Part shown: positions 40,809 through 48,934 of the stretch, piece by piece
Layout of the letters: each line of letters opens with the position of its first letter
Position numbering within the stretch: position 1 is the stretch's first letter
Origin: Oligoflexia bacterium
GTDB taxonomy: Bacteria > Bdellovibrionota > UBA1018
DNA length: 64,000 nucleotides
Assembly: GCA_031292385.1 (NCBI GenBank)
Contig: JARLHE010000011.1
Span: forward strand, 1 to 64,000
Direction of reading: 5' to 3'
Program-made: the position numbers and the translations under genes
The notes under the pieces: model-generated
What the model saw: the letters and a program-made list of their open reading frames with translations, nothing else
Database searches by the model: none
Told to the model about the DNA's origin: nothing

Positions 40809-41968
40809 GAGTGGGTTGCTCCGTTTGATTTTTTAGCGATAGCTCTGCCGATAATCATTCTTTGGATCTGATTCGTGCCTTCCACGATTTGCAAAACCTT
40901 TGCCTCGCGCATGAAGCGTTCGGTCGGAAAATCCTGCGTGTATCCCGAACCGCCGAGAACCTGTACGGCATCCGTCGTGATTTTCATGGCTGCGTCGGTC
41001 GCGAAAAGCTTGGCCATGGCGGCTTCGGTGGAAAAAAGTTTTCCGTTGTCTTTCAGCCAGGCGGCGCGCTGAACGAGGAGTCGGGCGGACTCGAGCTGAG
41101 TGGCCATATCCGCCAACATGAAGGATACGCCTTGGAATTCCGCGATGCGCTTTCCGAATTGCTCACGGATACCGGCATGACATGCGGCAATATCCAATGC
41201 GGAGCGCGAAATGCCCAGGGCGCTGGCAGCGATGGTGATGCGTCCGCTGTCCAAGGCGGTCATGGCGATTTTGAAGCCATCGCCTTCCTTGCCGATGAGA
41301 TTGTCGGCGGGAACACGGCATTCATTGAATAATATCTCCATCGTGTGCGAGATGGCGCAGCCCATCTTTTTTTCGCGTTTGCCCGTGGAGAACCCCTTCA
41401 TTCCTTTCTCAATGATAAAGGCCGAAACTCCCGAAGGCCCGGAACCGGAGTCGCCGGTGCGAGCCATCACGATGAGCGTTTCGGCTGAATCGGCCTGCGT
41501 AATCCACATTTTCGTGCCGTTCAGGACATAGGAATCGCCCTCGCGACGCGCGCTTGTGCGGAGCGAGCCGGCATCGGAGCCCGAAGAGGGCTCGGAAAGG
41601 GCGAAGGCGCCGATCGCATGTCCGCTCGCCAGTTTGGGGATGTATTTTCTCTTCTGAGCTTCAGTTCCGAACAGATTCAAAATGACTTGAGGAAGCCCGG
41701 TTACGGCCACGCTGATCGCGTAAGAAAGGCTTACGGCGGCGATTTCCTCGATCGCGGCCGCGTATTCCTGGTAGCCAAGCCCCGCGCCGCCGTATTCTTC
41801 GGGAACAGGGATGCCACAGAGGCCCAAATCCCCCAGCTTCGCGATCATTTCAGGCCGGAACTTCTCGTCGCGCTCATCCGCTTCGATGAGCGGAGCCAAT
41901 TCTTTTTCGGCAAAACGGCGTGCCAGAGCGCGAAGTTCGGTTTCAATCGGGGATTCCTGAAAGTCCAT
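40805..41968 (-). CDS. Acyl-CoA dehydrogenase (catalytic Glu in EGTNQIQR)
   Basis: A flavoprotein that forms the trans-2 double bond of acyl-CoAs. The 387 residues contain ALRRFAEKELAPLIEADE-type N-terminal helices, QLSYAISVA-like central region and the FAD/substrate signature GAFALSEPSSGSDAGS, then KMWITQA. Later come GSGPSGVSAFIIEKG, ALDSGRITIAASALGISRSALD and the terminal QVLGGSGYTQDFPTERFMREAKVLQIVEGTNQIQRMIIGR. The catalytic Glu is the one in VEGTNQIQ, as in short/medium-chain and butyryl-CoA dehydrogenases, unlike the IVD-type gene at 44298. It heads the pair with pgi. Substrate chain length cannot be set. Confidence 0.92.
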   Translation of the reverse strand: MDFQESPIETELRALARRFAEKELAPLIEADERDEKFRPEMIAKLGDLGLCGIPVPEEYGGAGLGYQEYAAAIEEIAAVSLSYAISVAVTGLPQVILNLFGTEAQKRKYIPKLASGHAIGAFALSEPSSGSDAGSLRTSARREGDSYVLNGTKMWITQADSAETLIVMARTGDSGSGPSGVSAFIIEKGMKGFSTGKREKKMGCAISHTMEILFNECRVPADNLIGKEGDGFKIAMTALDSGRITIAASALGISRSALDIAACHAGIREQFGKRIAEFQGVSFMLADMATQLESARLLVQRAAWLKDNGKLFSTEAAMAKLFATDAAMKITTDAVQVLGGSGYTQDFPTERFMREAKVLQIVEGTNQIQRMIIGRAIAKKSNGATHS

Positions 41969-42181
41969 CCCTTATGGCTACTACAGAACCCATAATTGGC
42001 AAGACTGTTTGTCTCTTTTGTGTTTCGGGCGCGACGATGACAAGTGGAATGAGCGGGTGGCTTGCGTGAGCCCGGGCGCCACGCGGGCGGGCGGCGCGGA
42101 GTTCATGGCGAATCGAGCTCCCCTGTGTCCCGCGAGCCACACTTTTTCGGATCGCCAGAGGTGTTACATTAAGAAGATATA

Positions 42182-44287
42182 ATGAGACACAGCAAAAAGA
42201 AAAATTTGGTTGGGGTTGTTCATCTTTCATTGGGGCTTTTGGTTCTCTCCGCTTGCAACTCGGGTTCGGGCTCGGATGCGGGCGTGAATTCGGCATCCGC
42301 CGATATGACCGGCAAGGCGGCGTCGATTCTTCCTGAAGGCAGCACGGCTCATGCCGAGGCGGCGAGCGCGCAGCCGGCCTCTCTGCCGTGGGGCGGGCCG
42401 CTCAGTTTTGGCGGCGTTTGCCCGAGCGGATCGATTTGTTCGTATTCCGCTACCGGCGTCGACTCTCAAACTTACGCGATGAGCTGCGCCGGCAGCAGCT
42501 TGATGACCGTTCAGACCGCGACTTATGGCGTTTGGGGCGCGAGCGAGTCCTGCTTGAGTTACGTGCAATCCGCCTGCAATGGGCAGAGCTCCTGCAAAAT
42601 TACCTTTGATCAGGCGAATTGCGGGGCCGACTCCGGCCTCGGTACCGCCAATAACGGCGTCGTGGCGATTTCCTGTTCGCCTCCGCCGCCCGTGCCGCTG
42701 AGTTTCGGCACTGTCTGCGCGAATGGCGAAGTCTGCTCATACTCTGCCAATCAGGTTGATTTCAAAACCTATGGGATGAGCTGTAGCGCGGGCAATGTCC
42801 TGAGCATTCAGAGCGCGACCTACGGAGTGACCGGCAAGAGTGAATCCTGTTACCGCTACGTACAGACGCAATGTAATGGGCAGGGTTCGTGTCAAATCAC
42901 CTTTAACCCCACTAACTGCGGCGGCGACCCGGCTTCCGGCGTGCGCAAAAACGGCGGAGTCATCGCTTCTTGCGCCCCCGCGCCGGTGGTGCCCGGGCCT
43001 CAACCCTCGCCGGTGTCGATCTCCTTCGGCAGCTCTTGCCCGAAAGGCGATCTTTGTACCTATTCCGCCACGCAGGTCGATTTCGGAACCTTCGGGATGA
43101 GCTGCAATTCGGGCTCCGTGCTGAACATTCAGAGTTCGACTTACGGCGTGACCGGCGCGAGCGAGTCTTGTTCGAGTTACGTTCAAAGCACTTGTAACGG
43201 CCAGAACTCTTGCAAAATCACGTTTGAGCCTTCCACCTGTGGCGGCGACCCGGATTATGGCGTTCGCAAAAACGGAAGCGTGGTCGCGAGCTGCCTGGTG
43301 CCGAATTCGACTCCGGTGACGGTCATGCCTTTGGGCGATTCGAATACTTGGGGGCTTTCCGCCGAGGGCTATCGCGAGACGCTGGATCAGATTTTACAAA
43401 AACAAAGCGTCACGATTAAGTACGTAGGTGATCAGGTCGACACTCGCGACGCGACTTACGCGAATAATCACCATGAAGGGCTGGCTGGCTGGGCGACCGA
43501 TATGCTGCTCGCGGGTTATAATGGAATCTATCCGCTGCAAACCATCCAAAGCTTGCAGCCGCAGGTCGTTCTCCTGATGTCCGGGACGAATGACTTTTTC
43601 GTCGAGCATCTGACGGTTGCCCAAGCCGAGCAGAATATGACGAACCTTCTGAACGATATCCGCCGCATATCGCCCAACAGCGTGATCGTCGTGGGTACGA
43701 TTTTTCCGCAGCTCGGTACGCCTCAGGCGGGCGTGCCGCCGGTTCCGCTCGGGGTGACTTCCGCGTACGACTTCTCCGCGAACGTGACCCAGTATAACGG
43801 CTGGTTGATCAGTACCGTCAGGGCGCGGGTCGCCCAAGGCGATCCGATTCATGTCGTGGATCAATATTCAAATTATGATCCGACGCAGACCGTGGACGGG
43901 ATTCATGCGACCCCACAAGGGTATATCAACGTGGCTCATGTTTGGGCTCCCGAGGTGGCGAATGCCGTTCATCAGATCACCGGGCAAATGCCCGCGTCCT
44001 GCGCGAGCGTGCTATCCGGAGCCGGTCTCGATTACGAGAACGATAGCCTCTATTTCTTGTATTACATGAACTGGAATTTTTATTACTTCAACGGAAGCGC
44101 GTACCAGCCGATCTATAGCAGCCCGGTTGTGCAGACCGCGCAGGCTAACTTCCCGATGATATTGTCAGCGGTGACTCAAGCCACGGAGCTCGCGGAGCAA
44201 GGCTCTTGCGTGCCGGCGCAAAACGTCATCAACCAATACAGCAGTGAGGTGCAAAACACCGTTGCCGCGATCGTTACCGGTAAATGA
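42182..44287 (+). CDS. Lipoprotein with three SUEL-type lectin domains and an SGNH esterase domain
   Basis: The 701 residues carry lipobox VLSAC (Cys 25, Asn at +2). Three consecutive domains of about 92 residues follow at 73-165, 173-264 and 279-371. Each repeats SYSATxVDxxTYGMSC, then VQTATYGVxGxSESCxSYVQxxCNGQxSCKITF and NxGVxAISC. This is the rhamnose-binding SUEL/Gal_lectin pattern (C-x-C-YG-x-ISIQSA, C-NGQ-SC). An SGNH/GDSL hydrolase domain then runs to about 600, with VMPLGDSNTWG (nucleophile Ser 387), LLMSGTNDF (oxyanion block) and VDGIHATPQGY (catalytic Asp-His). The last 100 residues are Tyr-rich and unassigned. A sugar-binding, deacetylating or lipid-hydrolysing surface protein is inferred. 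A -10-like TACATT lies 11 nt before the ATG. Confidence 0.8.
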   Translation: MRHSKKKNLVGVVHLSLGLLVLSACNSGSGSDAGVNSASADMTGKAASILPEGSTAHAEAASAQPASLPWGGPLSFGGVCPSGSICSYSATGVDSQTYAMSCAGSSLMTVQTATYGVWGASESCLSYVQSACNGQSSCKITFDQANCGADSGLGTANNGVVAISCSPPPPVPLSFGTVCANGEVCSYSANQVDFKTYGMSCSAGNVLSIQSATYGVTGKSESCYRYVQTQCNGQGSCQITFNPTNCGGDPASGVRKNGGVIASCAPAPVVPGPQPSPVSISFGSSCPKGDLCTYSATQVDFGTFGMSCNSGSVLNIQSSTYGVTGASESCSSYVQSTCNGQNSCKITFEPSTCGGDPDYGVRKNGSVVASCLVPNSTPVTVMPLGDSNTWGLSAEGYRETLDQILQKQSVTIKYVGDQVDTRDATYANNHHEGLAGWATDMLLAGYNGIYPLQTIQSLQPQVVLLMSGTNDFFVEHLTVAQAEQNMTNLLNDIRRISPNSVIVVGTIFPQLGTPQAGVPPVPLGVTSAYDFSANVTQYNGWLISTVRARVAQGDPIHVVDQYSNYDPTQTVDGIHATPQGYINVAHVWAPEVANAVHQITGQMPASCASVLSGAGLDYENDSLYFLYYMNWNFYYFNGSAYQPIYSSPVVQTAQANFPMILSAVTQATELAEQGSCVPAQNVINQYSSEVQNTVAAIVTGK
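42398..43295 (+). repeat. Three tandem SUEL/Gal-lectin-type domain repeats
   Basis: The coding repeats lie at about 42398-42676, 42698-42973 and 43016-43294. They are protein-level repeats with diverged codons but shared Cys, Gly and aromatic positions, not DNA-level tandem copies. Each has the same order of seven cysteines. Confidence 0.78.
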
Positions 44288-44297
44288 AGGACAGCGC

Positions 44298-45455
44298 CTA
44301 TGCGTCGGCCGCCTCGCCGAGCATCTGGCGGGCGATGATCACGCGCTGGATTTCGTTCGTACCCGCGCCGATTTCCATGAGCTTGGCGTCGCGCATATAG
44401 CGTTCAACGGGGAATTCACGGGTGTAGCCGTAACCCCCCAAGATCTGAATCGCGTCGAGCGCCACTTTCGTGGCCATTTGCGCGCTTTGCAGTTTGGCTT
44501 TTGCGGCCATCATCGAGGCTTCTTTGCCGACCATCATGCCCATATCCCACATTTTTGCGGCATCATAGGTGAGGCAGCGGCAGGCCTCATACCAGGCCGA
44601 CGCTTCGGCCAGGCGCTCTTGAATCTGTTGGAACGCGCCGATCGGCTTTCCGAACTGGCTTCGCTCCTTCGCGTAGCGAGTGGCGACTTCGATCGATGCG
44701 CGCGCGATGCCGAGGGAGATGCCTGAAATCGTGATGCGTTCGATATCGAGATTGCGCATCATCATCTTGATGCTCGATCCTTCTTCGCCGACGCGTTGGG
44801 CGGCGGAAATCCGGCAATCGGCGAACACGAGCTCACCGGTAGGGGAGGCGCGCATGCCCATTTTTGAAAATTTCTTTCCCGTTGAAAATCCCGGCATTCC
44901 GCGCTCAATCAAAAAAGTCGAGACGTCGCGCTTGCCTTCGCCGGTTTTCGCGTAGACGTAAAAGACGTCGCCGTTGGGGCCGTTGGTGATCCAGGTTTTC
45001 GAGCCGTTAATCACATATTGATCGCCCGAGCGCTGGGCTTTGGTCTTCATGCCGAGCGCATCCGAGCCGGCGCCGGGCTCGGACATTCCCATGCCGCCCA
45101 GATGTTCTCCGCTGATTAATTTCGGGAGGTATTTTTTCTTTTGCTCGGGGGTCCCGTTCTTGGCGATTTGATTCACGCACAAAATCGTATGAGCCAGGTA
45201 GGAGAGGGTCGTCGAGGCGTCGACGGCGCCCATTTCTTCCATGGTGATGGTCGCGGCAACCGCATCCATCCCCGTGCCCCCGTCTTCTTCGGGGACGATG
45301 ATCCCTAAAAGACCCAGTTCCCCCATTTTGTAAAAAGATTCCCGGTTGAAGCCTTCCTCATGGTCGAGCGTTTCGATCTTGGGCGCCAGGGAGCTTTGAG
45401 CGAATTGACGTACCGTGTCTTGGAGCATTTTGTGCTCATCAGTAAAAAACCACAT
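44298..45455 (-). CDS. Isovaleryl-CoA dehydrogenase-type acyl-CoA dehydrogenase
   Basis: A flavoprotein of 385 residues beginning MWFFTDEHKMLQDTVRQFAQ. Key segments are IIVPEEDGGTGMDAVAAT, GGMGMSEPGAGSDALGMKT and KTWITNGPNGDVFYVYAKT, then GELVFADCRISAA and IQILGGYGYTREFPVERYMRDAKLMEIGAGTNEIQR. At the position where most family members have the catalytic Glu this protein has GA (MEIGAGTN). An Asp-Ile-Glu-Arg stretch (NLDIERITISG) supplies the alternative Glu used by isovaleryl-CoA dehydrogenase. This supports a leucine-catabolism role, though long-chain enzymes share the trait. The start is 45455; upstream in-frame codons add a non-conserved tail. Confidence 0.88.
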   Translation of the reverse strand: MWFFTDEHKMLQDTVRQFAQSSLAPKIETLDHEEGFNRESFYKMGELGLLGIIVPEEDGGTGMDAVAATITMEEMGAVDASTTLSYLAHTILCVNQIAKNGTPEQKKKYLPKLISGEHLGGMGMSEPGAGSDALGMKTKAQRSGDQYVINGSKTWITNGPNGDVFYVYAKTGEGKRDVSTFLIERGMPGFSTGKKFSKMGMRASPTGELVFADCRISAAQRVGEEGSSIKMMMRNLDIERITISGISLGIARASIEVATRYAKERSQFGKPIGAFQQIQERLAEASAWYEACRCLTYDAAKMWDMGMMVGKEASMMAAKAKLQSAQMATKVALDAIQILGGYGYTREFPVERYMRDAKLMEIGAGTNEIQRVIIARQMLGEAADA

Positions 45456-45487
45456 AAGAATAAGGTGACCTCTTTGATCAGGGGTGC

Positions 45488-45515
45488 TTGAAGTAACTGA
45501 ATAACGTGTCATACT
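45488..45515 (+). promoter_or_regulatory. Leaderless-type promoter of the 45523 gene
   Basis: TTGAAG (45488-45493), a 16-nt spacer and CATACT (45510-45515) end 7 nt before ATG 45523. No SD is present. Confidence 0.5.
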
Positions 45516-45522
45516 CCATAAC

Positions 45523-47577
45523 ATGGGTGGGGGCGAATTCAACACAACGACCAACGAGATCATCGAATCAACTAGGACCTCCGCTGAGTTTCCGGTGCAG
45601 ATCCTTGTGAATTATTGGGAAATGCAGGTTCCTCTTATCGGGAATCGGCTTGACGAGCTGCTTCTTAGTGGCGTGCGTCATGTGACCAGTTTCCTTCCTT
45701 GGCAAGCGTTGGAGTCAGATATTTCTCATACGCTGGTCCGTTTTCTTCAGGGCATCAGCGAAAGAAATATGACGGTTTCGTTGATTGTTTCGCCCGAAGT
45801 CGGAATCCACTATCCGAATTCCGGGTTGCCGAAGGACATCCTCGGCAAGACCGAGGCAGCGGCCCAGAGCATCGAAAGAGGGCCGATCGTAATCGGGTTG
45901 CCCCCGAACCAGTTCGCGATTCCGTCGCTTTTGTCGTCGGATTTCACGAAACGCTATTACAGTTTCATCGCCAGGGTCGACAGCTTGCTCGCCGATTTTG
46001 AAAAAACCCAGGGGCGTCCCTTGAATTTCATCACGCTTGTCCTGACCGGCAGCCTGTGGAAATACTATCGCCCCAGCACCCGCTCTTCGAGCTCTCCTTA
46101 TTTTGGGGCTTGTGGCGATTATTCGGCCAATGCCGCAGTGAGCTTCCGCCAACGGCTGGATGATTTTTACTCTCACGCCGAATTCACGGAATCATCGCCA
46201 TCCGCGGCCAACCGCTGGAAAACCCACGAAATGGAGCGCATCAACCGCGCCTGGTTTTATCAGCAATGCGAGGCGATCTTCCGCAACCGGACTTTGCACT
46301 TCGCCCGTCGAAGAGCGAAGTCGGTGAATATCCGCGAAATCGAGCTTTTTACGCCCGAAGCCGATCCATCGCTGACTTACAGCTATTTTCTCCAGTCCCT
46401 CTCGTCGAGTCGGCGCGGAGCCGATTTCGAGCGTCTTTCGGGCCTTGTTGATGAAGCCGCTTCCGTGGGCTCGATGGGCAGCCAATCCGCGGCGGTGCCG
46501 TTCGTTCATTGGAGCACGCTCGGCGGATTCCGGGCGCTGTCCGATTCCGAGCGCCAATTTTTGGTGCTGAAGTCCTTGCTTCTCGCCGGCGGCTGCGGTG
46601 GCGGAGTTTTGATCGACGAGGACGAGTGGCTTTCTTTTTCGCGCGGATTCCGCAATCGCGTGGAGAAGTTCGCTCGCGCCGTCGATCGGGGGGATTTGCG
46701 TCTTCGAAACGAAGTCCTGTATCTTTGCCCGCATCTTTGGAGCGGCCCGGGGCTTTGGTCGAGCGTTTTCCGAAAAGCCGGGCTTTCGGCCCGCAAGATT
46801 TCATCTCTCGATTGGGTCGAACAAGGCGCCAATCAAGAGGCCCTGGTTTTGATCGTGGATCCATCGCTCGTCTTGACGCGCGAGACGGTGCAGCGCCTTT
46901 TGCGCTGGCAGTCGCAAGCCGCGGACCGCGTATTGGTGCTTCCGCGAAGCGCCCTTTATTCGGACGGGGCGCGGGCTTTGCTTGATTCGGTCGGAACCAG
47001 CCGGAAAATCGAGATCAGTCTGGGGGTTTCCTACCGGCTCCAGCCACTGGGGACGGGGAAACTGGTCGTTTACGATCCGACTGAGCTGGATCCCACCCGC
47101 GATCTGTCCGGGCCGGAATGGGATAAGTTTTTCGGAGCGGTCACCGCTCTTGCCGAGGTCGAAGACCCCATCCGCGCGAGCGATGCGCGCTTGAGCTTGA
47201 TTCCTTTGGCGCGGAGAGATCAAAGCGTCGGTTTGTTTATTTTGAACGGAACCCGAGGCAGCGTTTCCGGCGACATCCTTTTTCCGACGAGCGTGTCGAT
47301 CTCGGATCTGATGAACGAGCTTTCGTCGAACGCCGCGTCTCGCGACGTGAAAGCTGGTGCGGGTGCGCCGGCCGCGAGAAGGTTCGCGCTCGACGTGCCG
47401 GCTTGCGGAGTGTTGCCGCTTTCGGTGGATCGAGTGGGCTTAGGCACTCGTTCCGATAACCGGGCCGCCGATCAGCTCGGAGCTTTAGGCAAGGCCAATT
47501 CGCTCGCGGCCGCCGCCGCGGAGTTGCCGGGTTTGGGCACGACTGGCGAAGGCGGGGAGGCGTCGATATGGAGCTAA
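45523..47577 (+). CDS. Large hypothetical protein, GH42-like architecture
   Basis: This 684-residue cytoplasmic protein has no signal peptide. It begins EFPVQILVNYWEMQVPLIGNRLDELL. Its N-terminal 300 residues alternate strands and helices like a TIM barrel (VRHVTSFLPWQALESD, NMTVSLIVSPEVGIHYP, NFITLVLTGSLWKYY). The middle part, with VLYLCPHLWSGPGLWSSVFRKAGLSA and ALVLIVDPSLVLTRETVQRLLRW, resembles a GATase-like trimerisation domain as in GH42 beta-galactosidases. The C-terminal domain is beta-rich. No confident catalytic Glu pair can be assigned, so family membership is only suggested. It is expressed from its own promoter and overlaps 47568 by 10 bp, so the two are coupled. I do not recognise a close family. 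Confidence 0.6.
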   Translation: MGGGEFNTTTNEIIESTRTSAEFPVQILVNYWEMQVPLIGNRLDELLLSGVRHVTSFLPWQALESDISHTLVRFLQGISERNMTVSLIVSPEVGIHYPNSGLPKDILGKTEAAAQSIERGPIVIGLPPNQFAIPSLLSSDFTKRYYSFIARVDSLLADFEKTQGRPLNFITLVLTGSLWKYYRPSTRSSSSPYFGACGDYSANAAVSFRQRLDDFYSHAEFTESSPSAANRWKTHEMERINRAWFYQQCEAIFRNRTLHFARRRAKSVNIREIELFTPEADPSLTYSYFLQSLSSSRRGADFERLSGLVDEAASVGSMGSQSAAVPFVHWSTLGGFRALSDSERQFLVLKSLLLAGGCGGGVLIDEDEWLSFSRGFRNRVEKFARAVDRGDLRLRNEVLYLCPHLWSGPGLWSSVFRKAGLSARKISSLDWVEQGANQEALVLIVDPSLVLTRETVQRLLRWQSQAADRVLVLPRSALYSDGARALLDSVGTSRKIEISLGVSYRLQPLGTGKLVVYDPTELDPTRDLSGPEWDKFFGAVTALAEVEDPIRASDARLSLIPLARRDQSVGLFILNGTRGSVSGDILFPTSVSISDLMNELSSNAASRDVKAGAGAPAARRFALDVPACGVLPLSVDRVGLGTRSDNRAADQLGALGKANSLAAAAAELPGLGTTGEGGEASIWS

Positions 47578-48410
47578 ATCACGATTGGCGCGGGTTCAGC
47601 GCGATTTTCAATCCGCGCCGCCGGTCGAGTGCGAAGCTGCTGGCCGGCGAAACGACGGTTGCCCCGAGCAGCACGGTTCATATCATCGCGGACGGATCGA
47701 TCATCCTTGCCGCGCAGAGCGCGGATGGCGAGGATTTCTCGCGCTGGCACGGGAAATCCGTGGAAGCTTTTTTCGACGCGTACTCGGGTCGCGAGCTCGC
47801 GATCATCGATCGCAAGCAGGCGGATCAGAAACTCACCGAGGCTCTCGCGCTTTCCCATATTCACGAGCAGGCCGCGTTTTTCCGCGACGAGAGCACGGTG
47901 CGCGTGATTTCCCGCGGCAAGAGCAAAATCCAGACGGGGGTTGACGCGTCAGCGGCCTCCCATCATTTTTTGATCGGCGCGCTTCAGGGCTGGTGGGCCA
48001 AAATCCTTCCGTCATCTTACGGTTTTTTCATTCGACTCGAGGAAGCCGCGACCGCGGCTTCGAACAACCCTATGGCTCGCGTTTCCTATCGGGAGATTTT
48101 TGTTTTGATCCGGCGCGGGCGTCTGGTGCTTTTTCATACGCCGGATCTGACTTCGCTGGGGCAGGATCGTTCGCGCGCGCCGGCGGCGGTCGTGAAGTAT
48201 CTGTCGGAAAAGCATGCCGTGCCCGTTCAAGGCCTGGTCGCGTCGGCCGATGATTGGGCTGAATGGTCGGAGCTAGGGAGCGATTCTTTGCACGCCCGCG
48301 CGGCTTGGAAAAAGCTCGCGGTCGCTATTCAATCGAACGAAGCCCAGCTCGTGCCTTTTCGCTGGCAAGCCATGACATTGATCGCGACGCGCGGTTTCTT
48401 CGGGTTTTAA
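47568..48410 (+). CDS. Hypothetical protein linked to the 45523 gene
   Basis: 280 residues with no signal or membrane segments. The N-terminus (MELNHDWRGFSAIFNPRR) and a first beta-rich third (VHIIADGSIILAAQSADG, FSRWHGKSVEAFFDAY) are followed by an alpha/beta middle. Basic and Ser-rich stretches (VRVISRGKSKIQTG) precede VSYREIFVLIRRGRLVLFHTPDL, which looks like paired strands of a sheet. The end is aromatic (RWQAMTLIATRGFFGF). Not recognised. It overlaps the upstream gene by 10 bp and its stop overlaps the convergent 48407 gene by 4 bp. Co-evolution with 45523 is suggested by this coupling alone. Confidence 0.6.
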   Translation: MELNHDWRGFSAIFNPRRRSSAKLLAGETTVAPSSTVHIIADGSIILAAQSADGEDFSRWHGKSVEAFFDAYSGRELAIIDRKQADQKLTEALALSHIHEQAAFFRDESTVRVISRGKSKIQTGVDASAASHHFLIGALQGWWAKILPSSYGFFIRLEEAATAASNNPMARVSYREIFVLIRRGRLVLFHTPDLTSLGQDRSRAPAAVVKYLSEKHAVPVQGLVASADDWAEWSELGSDSLHARAAWKKLAVAIQSNEAQLVPFRWQAMTLIATRGFFGF

Positions 48411-48814
48411 AGAGCGCAGATAAAAGTCGAGGGATGATCGCCGGGGATCATGGCGAATCCGCCGACTGCGCCCGTGCTTAACCGGTAGCCGCCTTGGATC
48501 AGCGGTTTTTCGATCCAAAGAGTGATCGGTCCGTCGGGCAGCATCTCCGATTTTTCGGGGTTTTGTAGGTATTGAAGGAAGTTCGTATCGCGCTTCGGAG
48601 CGTATTTGGCATCCAGCAGGAAGCTGAGCGTGACATCCGAGTAGCGAAGCACTTGGGCCGTTACTTCCGGGCCGGAAACCTTGATTTTGATGATTTCGGT
48701 ATCGTAACGGCATCCGCCGGTGGAGATGCATCGGCAGCTATAATCATAGTCGGCTCGAGCGGTGGTTGCGGCAAAGAACAAGGTAAGACTCAAAAGAACG
48801 CCTGGGTACTGCAT
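48407..48814 (-). CDS. Small exported cysteine-containing protein
   Basis: 135 residues with a Sec signal peptide (MQYPGVLLSLTLFFAATTARA, cleavage about residue 21). The mature N-terminus DYDYSCRCISTGGCRYD has three cysteines within nine residues, and one more Cys is three residues from the end (TFICAL). The remainder is beta-rich. I do not recognise it. The start at 48814 is chosen because a TTGACG-17-TATACC promoter lies 12 nt upstream, while longer in-frame extensions upstream have no signal-like N-terminus. The stop overlaps the convergent 47568 gene (TTAA shared). Confidence 0.6.
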   Translation of the reverse strand: MQYPGVLLSLTLFFAATTARADYDYSCRCISTGGCRYDTEIIKIKVSGPEVTAQVLRYSDVTLSFLLDAKYAPKRDTNFLQYLQNPEKSEMLPDGPITLWIEKPLIQGGYRLSTGAVGGFAMIPGDHPSTFICAL

Positions 48815-48826
48815 AGGATGGCCGGT

Positions 48827-48855
48827 GGTATAGAGAAACCGAGTGATTTCGTCAA
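48827..48855 (-). promoter_or_regulatory. Promoter of the 48814 gene
   Basis: TTGACG (minus 48855-48850), a 17-nt spacer and TATACC (48832-48827) lie 12 nt before the ATG, giving a leader of only a few nucleotides. Confidence 0.6.
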
Positions 48856-48895
48856 TGTGATTCCGGGCATTTTCGGATGTTTTCCACAATTCAGA

Positions 48896-48924
48896 TTGAA
48901 AAAAATGCCGCGAACCGCTAATTA
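48896..48924 (+). promoter_or_regulatory. Promoter of rlmN
   Basis: TTGAAA (48896-48901), a 17-nt spacer and TAATTA (48919-48924) end 10 nt before ATG 48935. No SD is seen, so a near-leaderless message is predicted. Confidence 0.5.
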
Positions 48925-48934
48925 GCAGACCGAA

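Noticed and set aside
42398..43295. DNA tandem repeat or CRISPR-like array
   Set aside because: The repeats are protein-level SUEL domains with diverged codons; no regular spacers.
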